DNA of 64,000 nt from Hymenoscyphus infarciens (lineage: Eukaryota; Ascomycota; Leotiomycetes; Helotiales; Helotiaceae), in NCBI GenBank assembly GCA_001414345.1, contig LLCB01000048.1, positions 62,001 through 126,000 on the forward strand, written 5' to 3'. Within the stretch, counting starts at the first letter, position 1; every line of letters starts with the position of its first letter. Below, in pieces: positions 30,320 through 42,359 of the stretch. The translations under genes and the position numbers were made by a program. Below the pieces are notes generated by a model. The model saw only the letters and a program-made list of their open reading frames with translations. It did no database searches and was not told the DNA's origin.

Positions 30320-32899
30320 ATGGTTATAAATATCTTGGAAGGAAGACGGCTGGTGCTGCCAGCAGGTCGTACAGTCGTCGCAACAGTAAGTCCCTCCCCC
30401 CCTTTCCCCCCCCCCTTTCCCCAAAATACCCCTCCATCCCGCCCTCTCCTTGCCCTCTTCTTGCCCTCTTCTTGCCCTCTTCTTGCCCTCTTCTTGCCCT
30501 CTTCTTGCCCCTCCAATCCTCTCCCCCTCCCTCCCTCTCAAAAGAAAAAAAACCATCAAAAAAATAATTAAAAAAATCCCCATTAACACCCCCCCCAACC
30601 CAGCTCAAAGGCAAAAACTCCAAAAACCCCCAAAACTCCAAAAATCCCCCAAACCCCTTAGACGCAGAGCCCGGCTACAAAGACCTCCTCTCCCTGATGC
30701 GCCACCTCCTCGCCTTCACATTCGCAACCACCATCGAAGACCTGCACGTAATAACCAACATCTCCGCGCCGGCTCCCCCCTCGGTCCCCATAACCGATGT
30801 CTCCATCCCGTCACATTTCTACGAGGACGCAGTGGTGCACATCCAAGAGGCGCTGGGGGACAAGAATTTGAAGCTGATAGGGAAGACGTGGTGGCAGTGG
30901 AGACGACCTGGGAGTGTGGTGAAGACGGAGTGGGTGGAGATGAGGGCTGATTATTTGGAGCGGAGGCAGGTGGAGAAGGGAGGGGGAGGGAATGGGGGGC
31001 GGAAGGTTATGTTTTATGTTCATGGGGGTGGGTATCATTTGGGGGGAGTGGGACATGGACCGCAATGTCAGAGACATGCTAGGAAGCGAGTTTTCCTCAC
31101 CTCTTCCCATCCTCGGTTAACCGAGATGTGTTTTTGAAGAGATGCTGATTTTGAAATTTATAGGTTGAAAGGAAGGGTTTTCGCGCCGAGATACCGGTTA
31201 GCGCCTTCTTTTCCTTTTCCTTGCGCATTGCAGGATTTACTGGCGGCGTATCTTTATCTGCTTACAATCCAGTGTGTTCCCTCGCCCTCTCCCCCGAACT
31301 CCGGAGCACATGAACTGACTGAAAATCTTAGGGACCCAAATACCATAGTCTTCGCGGGAGATTCGGCGGGGGGCGGTCTTTGCATTGCGCTTCTGGTGAT
31401 TCTGCGCGACCAAGGTCTTCCCCTTCCCGCGGGAGCAAGTCTGATATCCCCATGGGTAGACCTAACGCATTCCTTCCCCAGCATCACCATGCCCACCGAA
31501 CAAGATGTAAGCAACTTTTCCCTTTTTTCCCCTTTTTTGACACCTCCGTCCACTCCTGATTCTAATTTCTCGCAGTACGTCCCAAATTTTGGTTTCCACT
31601 GCAAACCATCACTATCATGGCCCCCACCAAACTCCGACGAGCTAGCCGCCCTCAAATGGCCAAAACACAAAGGCGCAGCGCCAGATTATGAGTTGGAAAA
31701 TGACGGCAAGACAACAGTCTTGAAAGAGCAGATCCAGATGTACGCGGAGAACAACCATGTTACCATCCCACTAGTTTCGCCAGTCCTGACTCCTTCATTA
31801 GGAGGTTTATGTGCGTCCCTACCCCCTTTCCTGTTTTTTTGTTTGGTTCCGGATGTACTAACATCAACAGGTCCTCTCCAAGTGATTGTCGGAGGCAGTG
31901 AGGTTTTGCGAGATGAACAGATATATCTCGCCCACAAAGCCGCGGATCCGGAAAGATATAGGCCGAATGATGAGATATTGGCAAGAAATGGGAATACAGA
32001 GAAAGATGTCCTCAGATACTCACCCACCGATGTCCAACTCCTCGTTTTCGACGGTGGTCCCCATGCCGCGCCAACATTGGGACATACCAACGTGGCGAAA
32101 TACGAGTACAGATCCGTAGCTCAGTTTTCCGCCTGGGCACTGGCACAAGCTCAGAGAGCAGATATCGATGTGCAGGATGATTCTTCCATCTACTCTCCTG
32201 AGAGCGAGGTACGTCCAATAATACCCTACCCTTAGAAAATGGTGGCGAGGGCTGATTGATGCGTGTGCAAAGGAGCAAGGCCAAATCGGAAAAGCAGGAG
32301 ATCGTCTGCCTCCCTTCGTAGACCACATGATCCGCCACCGCGTCTCGCGTTCAGGACATCTCTTCCCTCTCGCACCCGCCTCGGAAATCCGCGCATGCAC
32401 CTTTCCCGCGGGGGAGATCGGTTGGCCTAAGGGGGAGGCGTTGAAGGGGTGGATGAAGTATCGCGAAACCATCACAAACGTAAAATTCGCATCGCAGAGA
32501 CAGAAGGGTAAGTCCCCCCCACCTTGACCCGACGATTGCATCCTCGATTCCTAAAATGTTGATCTTGTAGTATGGAAACAAAGAGTCGCCAATGCGCAAA
32601 TAGGATATATCCGTTTCCCAGACGGCGAGGTCCCGCCACCAGCCGCGTTGGCAGGTCGTAGGGTAATCGGACAGGAACTCAAGAAGGAAGGTTCGAAATC
32701 GGCGGTTGGGACGAAAATCATGTCGAGACTTTCGGGGAGGTATGATGATGATGCGCCGTTGGGAGATGGACCGGAGGGAAGTGTGATTAAGAGGGATCGA
32801 AGGAGGACTGTTACTTATCATCCTCAGGATGAGGGGGTTATTGCGAGTGGTAGTAGTGCGCAGGGTTTGAGCTCGAATCCTGTTGCGAATAGAATATGA
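30320..32899 (+). CDS. Alpha/beta hydrolase fold-3 (HSL-type esterase/lipase) protein
   Basis: Eight exons (30320-30385, 30604-31085, 31164-31271, 31332-31506, 31576-31810, 31871-32208, 32273-32507, 32571-32899) give 655 residues with every phase consistent. The hydrolase core has HGGGY (oxyanion hole, about residues 162-166) and GDSAGG (nucleophile Ser about 230), the pair that defines the hormone-sensitive-lipase family. FAPRYRLAP, LISPWVDLTHSFPS and LCPLQVIVGGSEVLRDE follow. The C-terminal ~200 residues (EQGQIGKAGDRLPPFVDHMI... to VANRI) are an extension common in fungal members. Substrate is unknown; an intracellular acyl-ester or lipid is likely. Intron 1 (218 nt) holds an 11-bp minisatellite. 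Intron 2 starts GCGAGT, a GC-AG intron: the only choice that joins HARK to LKGRVFAP in frame. Exon 2 begins with an Asn/Pro/Lys-rich low-complexity run, so that acceptor is slightly uncertain. Confidence 0.86.
30449..30510 (+). repeat. 11-bp minisatellite inside intron 1 of the hydrolase gene
   Basis: The unit TGCCCTCTTCT repeats with exact 11-bp spacing from 30451 (30451, 30462, 30473, 30484, 30495, 30506). It lies in a pyrimidine-rich intron that also has C- and A-rich runs. Confidence 0.9.
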
Positions 32900-34028
32900 G
32901 GGATGAAGGAATGTAGAATCAATGTAGATATACATTTATGGAATGATGGTATTGATATCGGATAGTTGGATGCATTTTATCTGGTATCGACGTATCGTTC
33001 GCTTGGAGCTATTTGTCAAAATAGGAACAGGATTTCGCGCGGTAGATAGATGTATCGTGAGATAGTGGAGTATGGAAATTGGAGGAGAAGACGACGACGG
33101 AGGATAGAGACACCAGTTGGTAATATGAAAGTATAAAGAGTGGGTTGAAGCAATATAACTTATCCCCAGATTCCATAGTTCTCTTTCCGATGCTCTATTT
33201 CCGATATATGTCAAAGTTCCCGACACTTGACAACTTCTTTGATATCTCTCAAGGAGACATGTCATGGTTACCACACTCGGCAGTAGGACTCGTAAATGCT
33301 AAAAAACAACTGCCGGAAAACAAAAATTCTTCAGCAAAGGAAAACTTGGCAACGCAATCCCAATCCAAAATCGTTCCTCGTCTTCTCAGAGAGCCGAAAG
33401 AAAAGTAATTTGCAAGTTGTTGGATATGAGTATCAAATACCTATATTCGTCGCCCCCGCTTTCCCTCACGCGATTTCCCCACTTCCAGGTTCTTTCCGCG
33501 TCAGAATAAGATGCAGCCTCTTACTTCTCGGCCAAATGCCCCAGTCGGTCGCTCCCTCCTGATTTGCTACGGACAAGGCCGAGGCGGCAGGAAAGCGGGG
33601 TGACGACATTTGAGTTTTTTCTTCTTTCCTTGCAGGCAAGCTTTTGCTAGGGCATTTTGGAGAAGTGGCGCCGCGACGTTGCGAACGCTTGTTCGAGAGA
33701 CAAGACATCAGATTGCGCATCGCTTGGGGACAAGAGAGCTTGTCGATGCTTCAATTTCTGGGGAAGTCTGGGCAGTAGCTTGTGGTTGGAAGATGAAGCT
33801 ATCGCGAGATTGTCGCGGCAGTTGGACGAAGAGAAAAATCTGTCTTGGGAGATTCTCCGTACTTGTACTAGGTAGGAAAAGCTTCCTTGTGCGTAAAGGG
33901 AAGTCTTCTAGACTGCCCATTTCATTGGTTCCTCACCGCAATAGCCTTGAGCCTCATTGCTTCCTATTGGGTCAGAGTGATCTCTTGACCCCATACCCCG
34001 GCTGACTAAGGTTTGCCCGAAGTAATGG

Positions 34029-34083
34029 ATAGGTGGGTAGGTGGGTAGGTGGGTAGGTGGGTAGGTAGGTGGGTAGGTGGGTC
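34029..34083. repeat. 8-bp microsatellite (TAGGTGGG)n
   Basis: About seven units of TAGGTGGG, with one shortened unit (TAGG) in the middle near 34063. Confidence 0.9.
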
Positions 34084-34532
34084 GGAGGTGAGCCAGTGAA
34101 TCTGTCGAGAAGCGCGCATCCGATATCGATGCATCAACTCCTCGGACCCTAGCACGCAAGTATCCATGACTCTCCATGCCTTCCCATGTTCTCTGGCGAC
34201 GAAGCCACGAAGCCAGTCTTCTCCCTGCCCTTATCTATCCAGTCCCTCCTCCCATTTCATTTATTAATTTACAACATTTTACGGAAAGCATCTGGACGCT
34301 TCGCTGTTGGTGCTTCACCTGCTCCTCGTCGCCCTCTTGAGCGATCCATCCTCTTCCTCGTCAACCTTCAATAAAGAGACTTTTCTCCTCAGCTCACGTT
34401 GCTGCTTTTTAATTCCGCCTCTTTGCTTCACTGTGGTGTTCCTGCTGCTCGTACATTGTACTCGGCCATTCGATTCCCTTGCGACAAAGTTACTCAGGTA
34501 CTTGATTGTACGACAATCCCTTTGCGACCATT

Positions 34533-34581
34533 CCTTGCGACTCTTCCTTGCGACTCTTCCTTGCGACTCTTCCTTTGCGAC
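34533..34581 (+). repeat. 13-bp tandem repeat in the permease leader
   Basis: CCTTGCGACTCTT is repeated at 34533, 34546 and 34559 with a partial fourth copy, ending ~55 bp upstream of the start codon at 34636. It is probably transcribed as 5' UTR. Confidence 0.8.
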
Positions 34582-34635
34582 AGCGCCGAATACCAAAGCA
34601 ACACCCCCCTCGCGACACTCATATCTACCTCAGGT

Positions 34636-36796
34636 ATGGCCGATGCACCACAAGTCGTTGCCGGCACGGCGCCCCAAGTCGCCCACGACACCCAAGCACC
34701 ACAAGTCGTCCCAAGCGATCACCCCGAAGCGCTCCATCGTAGAACGAGTAAAGGCCTCGTCGAGATCCATGGACCAAATGGTCAAACCAAGCGAGTGAAC
34801 CTCGAAGAACTGAGCAATGCCGATGCGCAATTGGCCGCTCAGTTCGGTTACAAACCCGTGTTTAAGAGAGAATTCGGCTACCTCTCCACCTTCTCCTTTG
34901 CCGTCAGCATCAGTGGTCTCTTCTCCACGGTCATGACGACCTTCATCTACCCCGTATCTGCGGGAGGATCCGCTGCTGTTGTGTGGTGTTGGTTGATTTC
35001 TGGTGCTGGGTGTATGTGTATCGCTGTACGTATTTCATGAGTTGAGGTTGCGCTGGGAAAAGACTCTGATGAACCATGACTGCCCCTCCCCTCCATATTC
35101 CTTTTTTTATTTTTTATTTTTATTTTTATTATTGGAAATCACCACTAATTGGAGGTACCAAAGTTATCCGTAGCCGAATTGGTCTCGGCGTACCCCACGT
35201 CAGGAGGCTTGTAAGTTACCATCCCATCCCATCCCATCCCAATCCCCGGATTTCTTCCCACCGCTGTCTGCCCGATGCGAGTTGTCACTTACACCCCGCA
35301 ATCAGATATTTCACCATCTCCCGACTTGCCCCGAAAGAATGGGTTCCCGCTCTCAGTTGGTGCGTGCAAAACCCCGCTCACAGAACGAAACGGGCGATTA
35401 ATAAATATCTAGGGTTACCGGATGGATCAATCTACTCGGTCAAGTAGCAGGCATAGCATCCTCCGAATACGGAGCCGCCCAAATGCTCCTCGCAGCCGTA
35501 TCAATGGGCTCCAATTTCGAATATGAGATAACCACAAACACCACAATCGGAGTCATGGCAGCGTTAACAGTCCTCACGGGATTGGTAAACTCCATGTCCA
35601 CATACTGGATGGAGAAGATGACCAAGGGATACGTGATTTTCCACGTTCTGGTTCTGGTCTCGTGCTCGATTGCCCTTTTGGTCAAGACGGAGAATAAGCA
35701 CGATGCGAAATACGTCTTCACGCACGTGGAGTCCACCTCTGGATGGACGCCTGTGGGATTCAGTTTCTTGTTTGGATTCTTGTCTGTTTCGTGGACCATG
35801 ACGGATTATGATGCTACCGCTCATATCACGGAGGAGATTTCCGAGCCGGAAATCAAGGCTCCCTGGGCTATTTCGATGGCTATGCTTTTCACTTACCTCG
35901 CTGGATTTCTCTTCAACATCGTTCTTTGTTTCTGCATGGGCGACCCGAACGCAATTTTGGCCAGTTCTCTTGCTCAACCGGTGGCTCAACTTTACTACAA
36001 CGGTCTTGGGAAAGCGGGGGGTATCTTCTTTACTGTCTGTGGATTCATCATTATCAAATTCGTTTGCTTCACTGCCATGCAATCACTTGGACGAACCGTC
36101 TTTGCATTTTCCCGCGATCGTCTATTGCCCGCCTCCCACGTGTGGACCAAGGTTAACGGGTTTACTGGAACCCCTCTTTACGCGGTTTGGATCTCGGTAT
36201 TCTTTTGCATCTTGATTAATTTGATCGGTCTTGGATCCTATGCTGCTATTGCCGGTGTTTTCAACATTTGGTAAGTCGCCTTCATTCTCGAGAAGTTGGG
36301 ATAGAGCTAATCATTTGACAGTGCTATCGCTCTTGATTGGAGTTACATCATCCCCATCGCATGCAAACTCGCATTCGGAAAGTTCGAGCCGGGACCATGG
36401 CATTTGGGCGTATACAGTGTCTACGTCAACGCCTGGTGTTGCATGTGGACGTTCTTCGTCACCATCATCTTCCTCCTTCCTACTGTTCGTCCGGTGGCTG
36501 CTGATACCGTAAGTTCCCCCTCCACAAATTTCCCCCTCCACAAACTTCCCCTTTTCCCACCTCCTTTCAACCCCCTGATCAGCATCTTCTCACACCAAAT
36601 CTCACAGATGAACTACGCGTGCGTGTTCTTGGTCTTCATCCTCCTCTGCTCCGCGGTATTCTGGTACGTTAGTGGGAAGAAATACTACACTGGTCCTATT
36701 GTTGAGGCGCTTGGTAGTGAGTCAGAGGCTGAGCACTCGGGTCATTCCATGGTTGGGTCGTCGACGAAGATTGAGAAGAGTGAGATGGCTGGATAG
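34636..36796 (+). CDS. APC-family amino acid / GABA permease (UGA4-like)
   Basis: Six exons (34636-35025, 35164-35210, 35306-35359, 35413-36270, 36322-36508, 36608-36796) give 574 residues with consistent phases. The transporter would import GABA, choline, polyamines or other amino compounds across the plasma or vacuolar membrane. Family marks are FSFAVSISGLFSTVMTTFIY in the first membrane segment, VAELVSAYPTSGGLYF, WINLLGQVAGIASSEYGAAQ, WTMTDYDATAHITEE with the conserved TxYDxxAHxxEE motif, and RDRLLPAS. About 12 hydrophobic segments are visible; both termini are hydrophilic. The first ~85 residues include repeated APQVV segments. Introns 1 and 2 hold T-rich and CATCC-repeat tracts; exons 2 and 3 are only 47 and 54 nt and were found through the conserved SVAELVSAYP and YFTISRLAP segments. 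Substrate specificity is not readable from sequence. Confidence 0.91.
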
Positions 36797-36965
36797 GCTG
36801 GTGTGGTTGGGATATAAGCTGGCTTGGTTAGGATATAAGCTAGTGTGGTTGGGATATAAGCTAGTGTGTTTAGGATATAAGCTGGTTTGGCTTGGTGTGG
36901 TTGGAATCTAGACCTAATCTTGCTTAGGTGTGGTTGGATTATAAGCTGGCTTGGTGTGGTTGAGA
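36797..36965 (+). repeat. ~20-bp tandem repeats in the permease 3' flank
   Basis: At least six copies of GGNTNGGATATAAGCTNG are spaced 20-22 bp apart from about 36806 to 36892, with two more degenerate copies near 36935-36950. They follow the TAG at 36794-36796 with no gap and are probably in the 3' UTR. Confidence 0.8.
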
Positions 36966-37652
36966 TGATACCCCAATGTTGATGTTTTAGGATAGAAGTA
37001 AGAAGTAGAAGTAAGAAGTAGAAGTAAGAAGTAAAAGTAGAAAAAGAAAGAAAAACTTTTGCAATAATTTCCTCATTCTTTCTTTTTTTCATTCGAAACG
37101 GTAAATAACTAATTTACTCTCTAATTAATTTAAAAGGACTAATATACCTCTCTTACTAAAAGAAGAGTATTTAGATTAGAAAAGAGAGATATTTAGATTA
37201 GAAAAGAGAGAAAATCTAGTTAGTTATTCTTTACTATTCTTTACTATTTTTACTATATTATACTATCTATTTTTTTTTTTTTTTTTTTTTTTTTTTCTTC
37301 TTAAATTAAAGCTAAAGATAGAGGTGATTAGAGGACGAAAGAAGAAGGATATTACGCTTTAAAGCTCTATTTAGCTTATTATAAGATACTTATAACTTAT
37401 CTAATTATCGAGTAATAAATTCTATAATCGTTTAGCTCTTTAAGAATAATTATTAGTAATATTAATAATAATTATTTATTTTTGTTCTATTACTAACTAG
37501 TTAGTACTACTTAGTTCTATTACTAGTTAGTATTTAGTAAAATTAGATATATTAATTACTTCTTTTTCTACTACTTTTCTTTATTACTTTTATCTATTAC
37601 TTTTATTCTTTACTCTACTTTTAAAATACTCTTGAAAAAAGCGTAATATAAA
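36797..37652. other. 3' flank of the permease gene and AT-island border
   Basis: 36797-36965 is a run of ~20-bp degenerate tandem units of GGTTGGGATATAAGCTGG type, beginning directly at the stop codon. Composition then falls abruptly to AT-rich DNA at about 37100, with AGAAGTA repeats just before it and a 27-base T run at 37270-37296. The rest to 37652 is AT-rich with no coding potential. It is either old RIP-mutated repeat DNA or the flank into which the first LTR element inserted. Confidence 0.55.
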
Positions 37653-38006
37653 TATAATAGTACGAAATATATACAACTATAGTAGAGGTATATAGGAGTG
37701 CGTATAGTAGAATAACGTATATAGATACTAGGCACTAATACGGAAGAAAACAATAACTAGCCTTTTCTGACTCTAGGAGAGTAGGCTGCTATATATAAGA
37801 GGTTTCGGATAATATAAAAAGGGGTACGAAACCGAACAACGATATACGTCGGCTAATACAAAAGCCTGAACCCTACGAAGTATGTCTAAGAGTCTAGATA
37901 GACGTAACCTTCCTAAATTAGATAATATAAAATAATAACTACTAAAAGCTAATATATACGGTATATGCTACGTAATATCGGCTATATAGAACGGCATGCT
38001 ATTACA
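37653..38006 (-). repeat. LTR (left copy) of the reverse-oriented element
   Basis: 354 bp, aligned base for base in length with 42006-42359. Differences are almost all C/T or G/A, as expected for RIP. Confidence 0.82.
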
Positions 38007-38889
38007 TCCCTCTCTCTTAAAAAAGACTCGTCCTCGAGTCTGTCTATATTATCGTTTAGAGCTGAATCGGGATAGTATAAGTTATTATATTTATTATATT
38101 TATTATAAGCGAAAAGGTAGATTAGAGTCTAGATTATAGTTAACCTAGGTTTAAAGATGCTTTATTTAGTTAAAATTTATTATAAGTAAGACGAGATATT
38201 AAGATAGGTTCTAAATTATAACCGACCTAATTCATAGATGCTTATAAAATAGAGACTTCGTTTCTAATCCTTTAGTATTAAAATAAACATTCGTATCTAC
38301 TAAAAGAGTATAGTCTAATCTGTCTAGTAGTTAGAGAAAGTTTAAAGTTTAAAGTTTAAAGTTTAAAAGTTTAGAGTAAAATTAGAAAAAGTTTAAAGTA
38401 GAGTTAGAGGCGAATATTAAGAGGTAACGTTATAGGTAATAGTAATGTCTTAGTTAAGAGCTTACTTTAAGAGTATACTAATTCGTATCTAATTTAAAGA
38501 ATTTAAAATAAAAAAAGAGTATAAGTTTATCTAAACTAAGGTTAGCGGTTATTTAGAGTAAAGTTAGAAACGAAAAAGTTAATAATATTATAGATAGTAA
38601 TAACTTAGCTAAGAGGTTACTATCCTTTCAAGAGTATACTAATTCGTATCCGATTCGTCTAAAATTAGGTCGGCGGAAGTTTAAAGTAAAGTTAGATAGT
38701 GCTTAGTTAGGATTATTAATAATAACTTAGCTAAGAGCTTACTTCTAAGTTTCGTCTTAATAGAGAGCGTGTTTAAACTAATTTATATCTGCTTTAATAA
38801 ACGAAAAAAGGAACTTCTAGCCTAGCTAGAAGTAAAAGAAAGTAAGAAAGTAAAGAATATAAGAAAGACTCTTTACTAGAGTTAGTAGC

Positions 38890-39850
38890 GTTTTAGCTAG
38901 TTAAAGGCAAAGTTATAGCTAAGTTATTAAAGTTGAAAATACTATCTAAAGTTTAGGATAATAAAAAGGGGTACTTTTAGCTAGTTAAAGGCGAAGTTAA
39001 TACTAAAGTTGTCTTACTATCTAAGTCGCTAGGATAATAAAAGGAGGAGTTTTAGCTAGTTAAAAGAACTTAATACTAAAGTTTATTAAATTATCTAAGT
39101 ATCTAGGGATAATAAAAGAGATGGTTTTAGCTAGTTAAAAGAGTTTATTACTAAATGTTAAAAACACTATCTAAAGTTCAAGATAATAAAAAAAAGAGGT
39201 ATAGTCTAATCTATCTAATAGGTTAGAGAAAAATTTTAAAAGTTAAAGATGAATTTAGAGTAGAGTTAGAAGCAAATATTAAGAGGTAATGTTATAGATA
39301 ATAGTAATAACTTAGCTAAGAGGTTACTATCCTTTTAAGAGTATACTAATTTATATCTAAGTTAAAGAATTTAAAAAGTAAAAAAGGACTTCTAGCCTAG
39401 TTAGAAGTGAAAGAAAGTAAGAAAGACTCCTTATTAGAGTTAGTAGGGTTTTAGCTAGTTAAAAGAGTTTATTACTAAATATTAAAGAGTTTTATTATCT
39501 AAAGTTTAGAATAATAAAAAGGGTAGTTTTAGCTAGTTAAAGGAGTTTATTACTAAATATTATTAAAGTTTTACTATCTAAAGTTTAAGATAATAAAAGG
39601 GGTAGTTTTAGCTAGTTAAATAAACTTAATTCTAAATTTAAAAATACTATCTAATATTTAGAATAATAAAAGAAGTAGTTTTAGCTAGTTAAATGAACTT
39701 AATATAGAAGTTATTATATTAAAATTATTATCTAATGTTTAAGATAATAATAGGTAGGGCTTTAGCTAGTTAAAAGACTTAATACTAAATTTAAAAATGC
39801 TGTCTAAAGTTCGAGATAATAAAAAGGGGTATAGTTTTAGATATAACATT
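38890..39850 (-). repeat. ~78-bp tandem repeat array inside the reverse-oriented element
   Basis: The word TTTAGCTAGTTAAA recurs at about 38893, 38972, 39052, 39125, 39451, 39530, 39608, 39682 and 39758, each followed by a TATCTAAAGTTTAGGATAATAA-like block. The reverse complement matches the ~80-bp units at 53960-54480 of the nested forward element. A ~240-bp unrelated piece splits the array at 39190-39430. Confidence 0.75.
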
Positions 39851-42005
39851 TATTAGTACTATTATAAAAACTGTGTTACTTAGGCCTATAAGCTGCCTTA
39901 TTCTCTTTAAGGTACTTAAAGACTTATTTATCTTCTAATTTCGAAGAAGAGTTACTATTATATTATAGAGGATTTAGAGCTAAACTAGATAAGAATAGAG
40001 GAGTATTCTTTTAAACCGGAGTATTAATTATAAGTAACTTAGCGTTTTAGCGTATCTCCTTATCCTACTAAAAGATCGTTTACTATTTTAGTAAAGTTAT
40101 AATTCTAGCGTCTCTTAAAAGTAGTAGACGAGTTTCAGAGCTAAGGTGTAATCTTATTCTATATATAAAAGAAGCGTTCTAATTCTAGTATCTCTCTAAG
40201 TATAGCTATACTTAAAAAGTAAATATTTCTTTAACGTAATCTTCTTCTAATTCTACTTCTATCTCTTTTAACTTCTATCTCTTTTAACCTTTATACTAGT
40301 AGCTAGAACTTGGTTTATAACTAAGTAATTATAGTCTTTTTAGTCGTTTACTAGTAGAGGTTTAAGAGAAGATTAGAGTAGAGTTAGATAATATTTAGTT
40401 AGTATTATTAAAGATAGCAATAACTTAGCTAAGAGCTCGCTTCTAAGTTTCATTCTAAAAGAAAGCGTATTTCAACTAATTTATATCTGATTTAAGATTT
40501 AAGAGTTAGGAAGTAGTAGGAAGGTATTAGAGGCAACTACTTATAGCTAAAAAGGGTATAAATTAGAACTTAGAAGCAAAAGAGGGTTTAATTAAGAAGG
40601 GTTTAAAAGAGGGTTAGATTAGAGAGGGTTTAGAGTAGCGATTTATTAACTTTAAAATTATAAGTTTACTTACTCTCTTTTCTAGCTTAGCTAACTAATC
40701 TTTTATTTCTTAATTTTCTACTTCTAAAAGCTTATATAACTAACTACCTCTAGTCTATATTTAAGAAGTTCTACTAGTCTCTTTAACTATTATTTTATTA
40801 GGATCTTCTAGATCTTAGTATATAGATACTATTTAGGCAGCTTTTAGAAAGGGGGGTATCTCTAGAGGGGGTTATTACTTAACGTTATATAGTAGAACTA
40901 AATTCGACTATCTTCGTTATCTATTTACAAGGATCTAAAAGCGTTCTAAGCATCCTCTATCTTATAACTAGTTAAAAAGTAAGTATCTAAAAAGAGTAAC
41001 TATCTCTTCTTAATCTTTAGAAAGTATTCTAAACCGACTCTAACTCGCGTCTAGGCTCTAGGTAGTTCCTAGCTAGTCTAGTTATCGTACTCTAAATAAG
41101 GGCTTTATATATCAGAGGTGAATCGTAGTAGTCGATATTTACGTAGAGTCTATCTTATACTAATATCTTCTATTATTAGTATATAGGTAAAATACTATTA
41201 TCTTAAAGGTTTAATCTTTTCAGTTATTTTACTTTTTTATTAAGATTAGAGAGTATTTAAAGAGGCTTTAATACTATATTAGGTAAGTTAGAAGGTATTA
41301 GGTCTAGCTATGTCTCTTAAGCGAAAGAGGTCTGAATTAGAGCTTAAAAGTAAAGAAGGGTTTAAACGAAGGTTTAAAAGAGAGTTAGATTAGTAAGAGT
41401 TTAGAGGTGAGAATTTTAACTTTAAAGTTCGCTTATAATTTTATCCTCTATCTCTCTACTAACCGATTGTTTCGTCTTTTATATACTACTATCTTATCTA
41501 TATATTATCTATATATCGTCTATATTTAAGAAGTCTTACTTATCGTTTTATCGAGATCTTCTAAGTCTTAATATACAGTTATAGGTTAGGTTAGAGATAG
41601 TTTAGAGGGTTATCTTTCAAAAAGAGAGGTAGCCTTAGAAGGTCGTTTAACGCCTCGTAGCAGAACTAGGGAGAAGAGAGGTAAGGTCAGATTTAGAAGC
41701 CTTCTAGATAACTATTATAAGTCGACTTATTCACTGAATCTAGAGTTATTAGGACTCTTAGGAAATACTCAGCGTATTCTAATCCCTTAATATATACTAA
41801 AACACGATTTACACTAGCTATCTATATAGATAATAAACCCTACTATTACTAGCCGTCTAGGTAGTCTCTAATTACTCAGCTATATAAGAATATCGTCGTA
41901 ATATTCCGAATCGAGTATAAATCGACTTTTAAACAAGGAGCAGCGACAAGCTTAAAAAGAGATATTATTAAGACTATTACTAGCGAAGAAGAGTTATTAT
42001 TTTTA

Positions 42006-42359
42006 TATAATAGCACGAAATATATACAACTATAGTAGAGGCATATAGAAGTGCGTATAGTAGAATAACGTATATAGATACTAGGTACTAATATAGAAGA
42101 AAACAATAACTAGCCTTTTCTAACTCTAAGAGAGTAGGCTACTATATATAAGAGGTTTTAGATAATACAAAAAGAGGTACAAAACCGAACAACGACATAC
42201 GTCGGCTAATACAAAAGCCCGAACCCTACAAAGTACGTCTAAGAGTCTAGACAGACGTAACCTTCCTAAATTAGATAATACAAAACAACAACTACCGAAA
42301 GCTAATATATACGGCATATACCACGTAATATCGGCTATATAGAACGGCATGCCGTTATA
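42006..42359 (-). repeat. LTR (right copy) of the reverse-oriented element
   Basis: 354 bp; see the left copy at 37653. This copy keeps more C and G (for example ACGTCGGC and GGCATGCCG), so it is less mutated. Confidence 0.82.

Larger units (their letters stand above)
32900..34635. other. Intergenic region and leader of the permease gene
   Basis: 1.7 kb between two + strand genes. A (TAGGTGGG)n 8-bp microsatellite occupies 34029-34083. From about 34220 to the ATG the sequence is pyrimidine-rich, with three and a half copies of CCTTGCGACTCTT at 34533-34581. It is probably the permease promoter and 5' leader. A 131-codon frame at 33610-34005 has no domain and is not called. Confidence 0.5.
37653..42359 (-). 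mobile_element. LTR retrotransposon, reverse orientation, RIP-degraded, TSD ATAAA
   Basis: Two long direct repeats of 354 bp each, at 37653-38006 and 42006-42359, are the LTRs. They read ...TATAATAGNACGAAATATA... to ...AACGGCATGC, so in element orientation they begin TGTAATAGCATGCCG. The 5-bp sequence ATAAA lies immediately outside both ends (37648-37652 and 42360-42364), a clean target-site duplication. The 4.0-kb interior contains, on the minus strand, a gag-like segment near 40080-40320, matching 44400 and 56000 in inverse, and about nine ~78-bp tandem units between 38890 and 39850. No polymerase or integrase motif was found in what remains. All frames are broken by TA-rich stop codons. 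Not functional. Confidence 0.8.

Noticed and set aside
31254..31670. Minus-strand frame of 138 codons within the hydrolase gene
   Set aside because: Antisense to GDSAGG-containing exons, with no domain of its own.
33610..34005. 131-codon frame between the hydrolase and permease genes
   Set aside because: Arg/Trp-rich composition without a domain, overlapped by other frames; not supported.
34029..34083. GGTGGGTAG repeats considered as telomere-like sequence
   Set aside because: The unit differs from the fungal TTAGGG telomere repeat and it lies between two genes.
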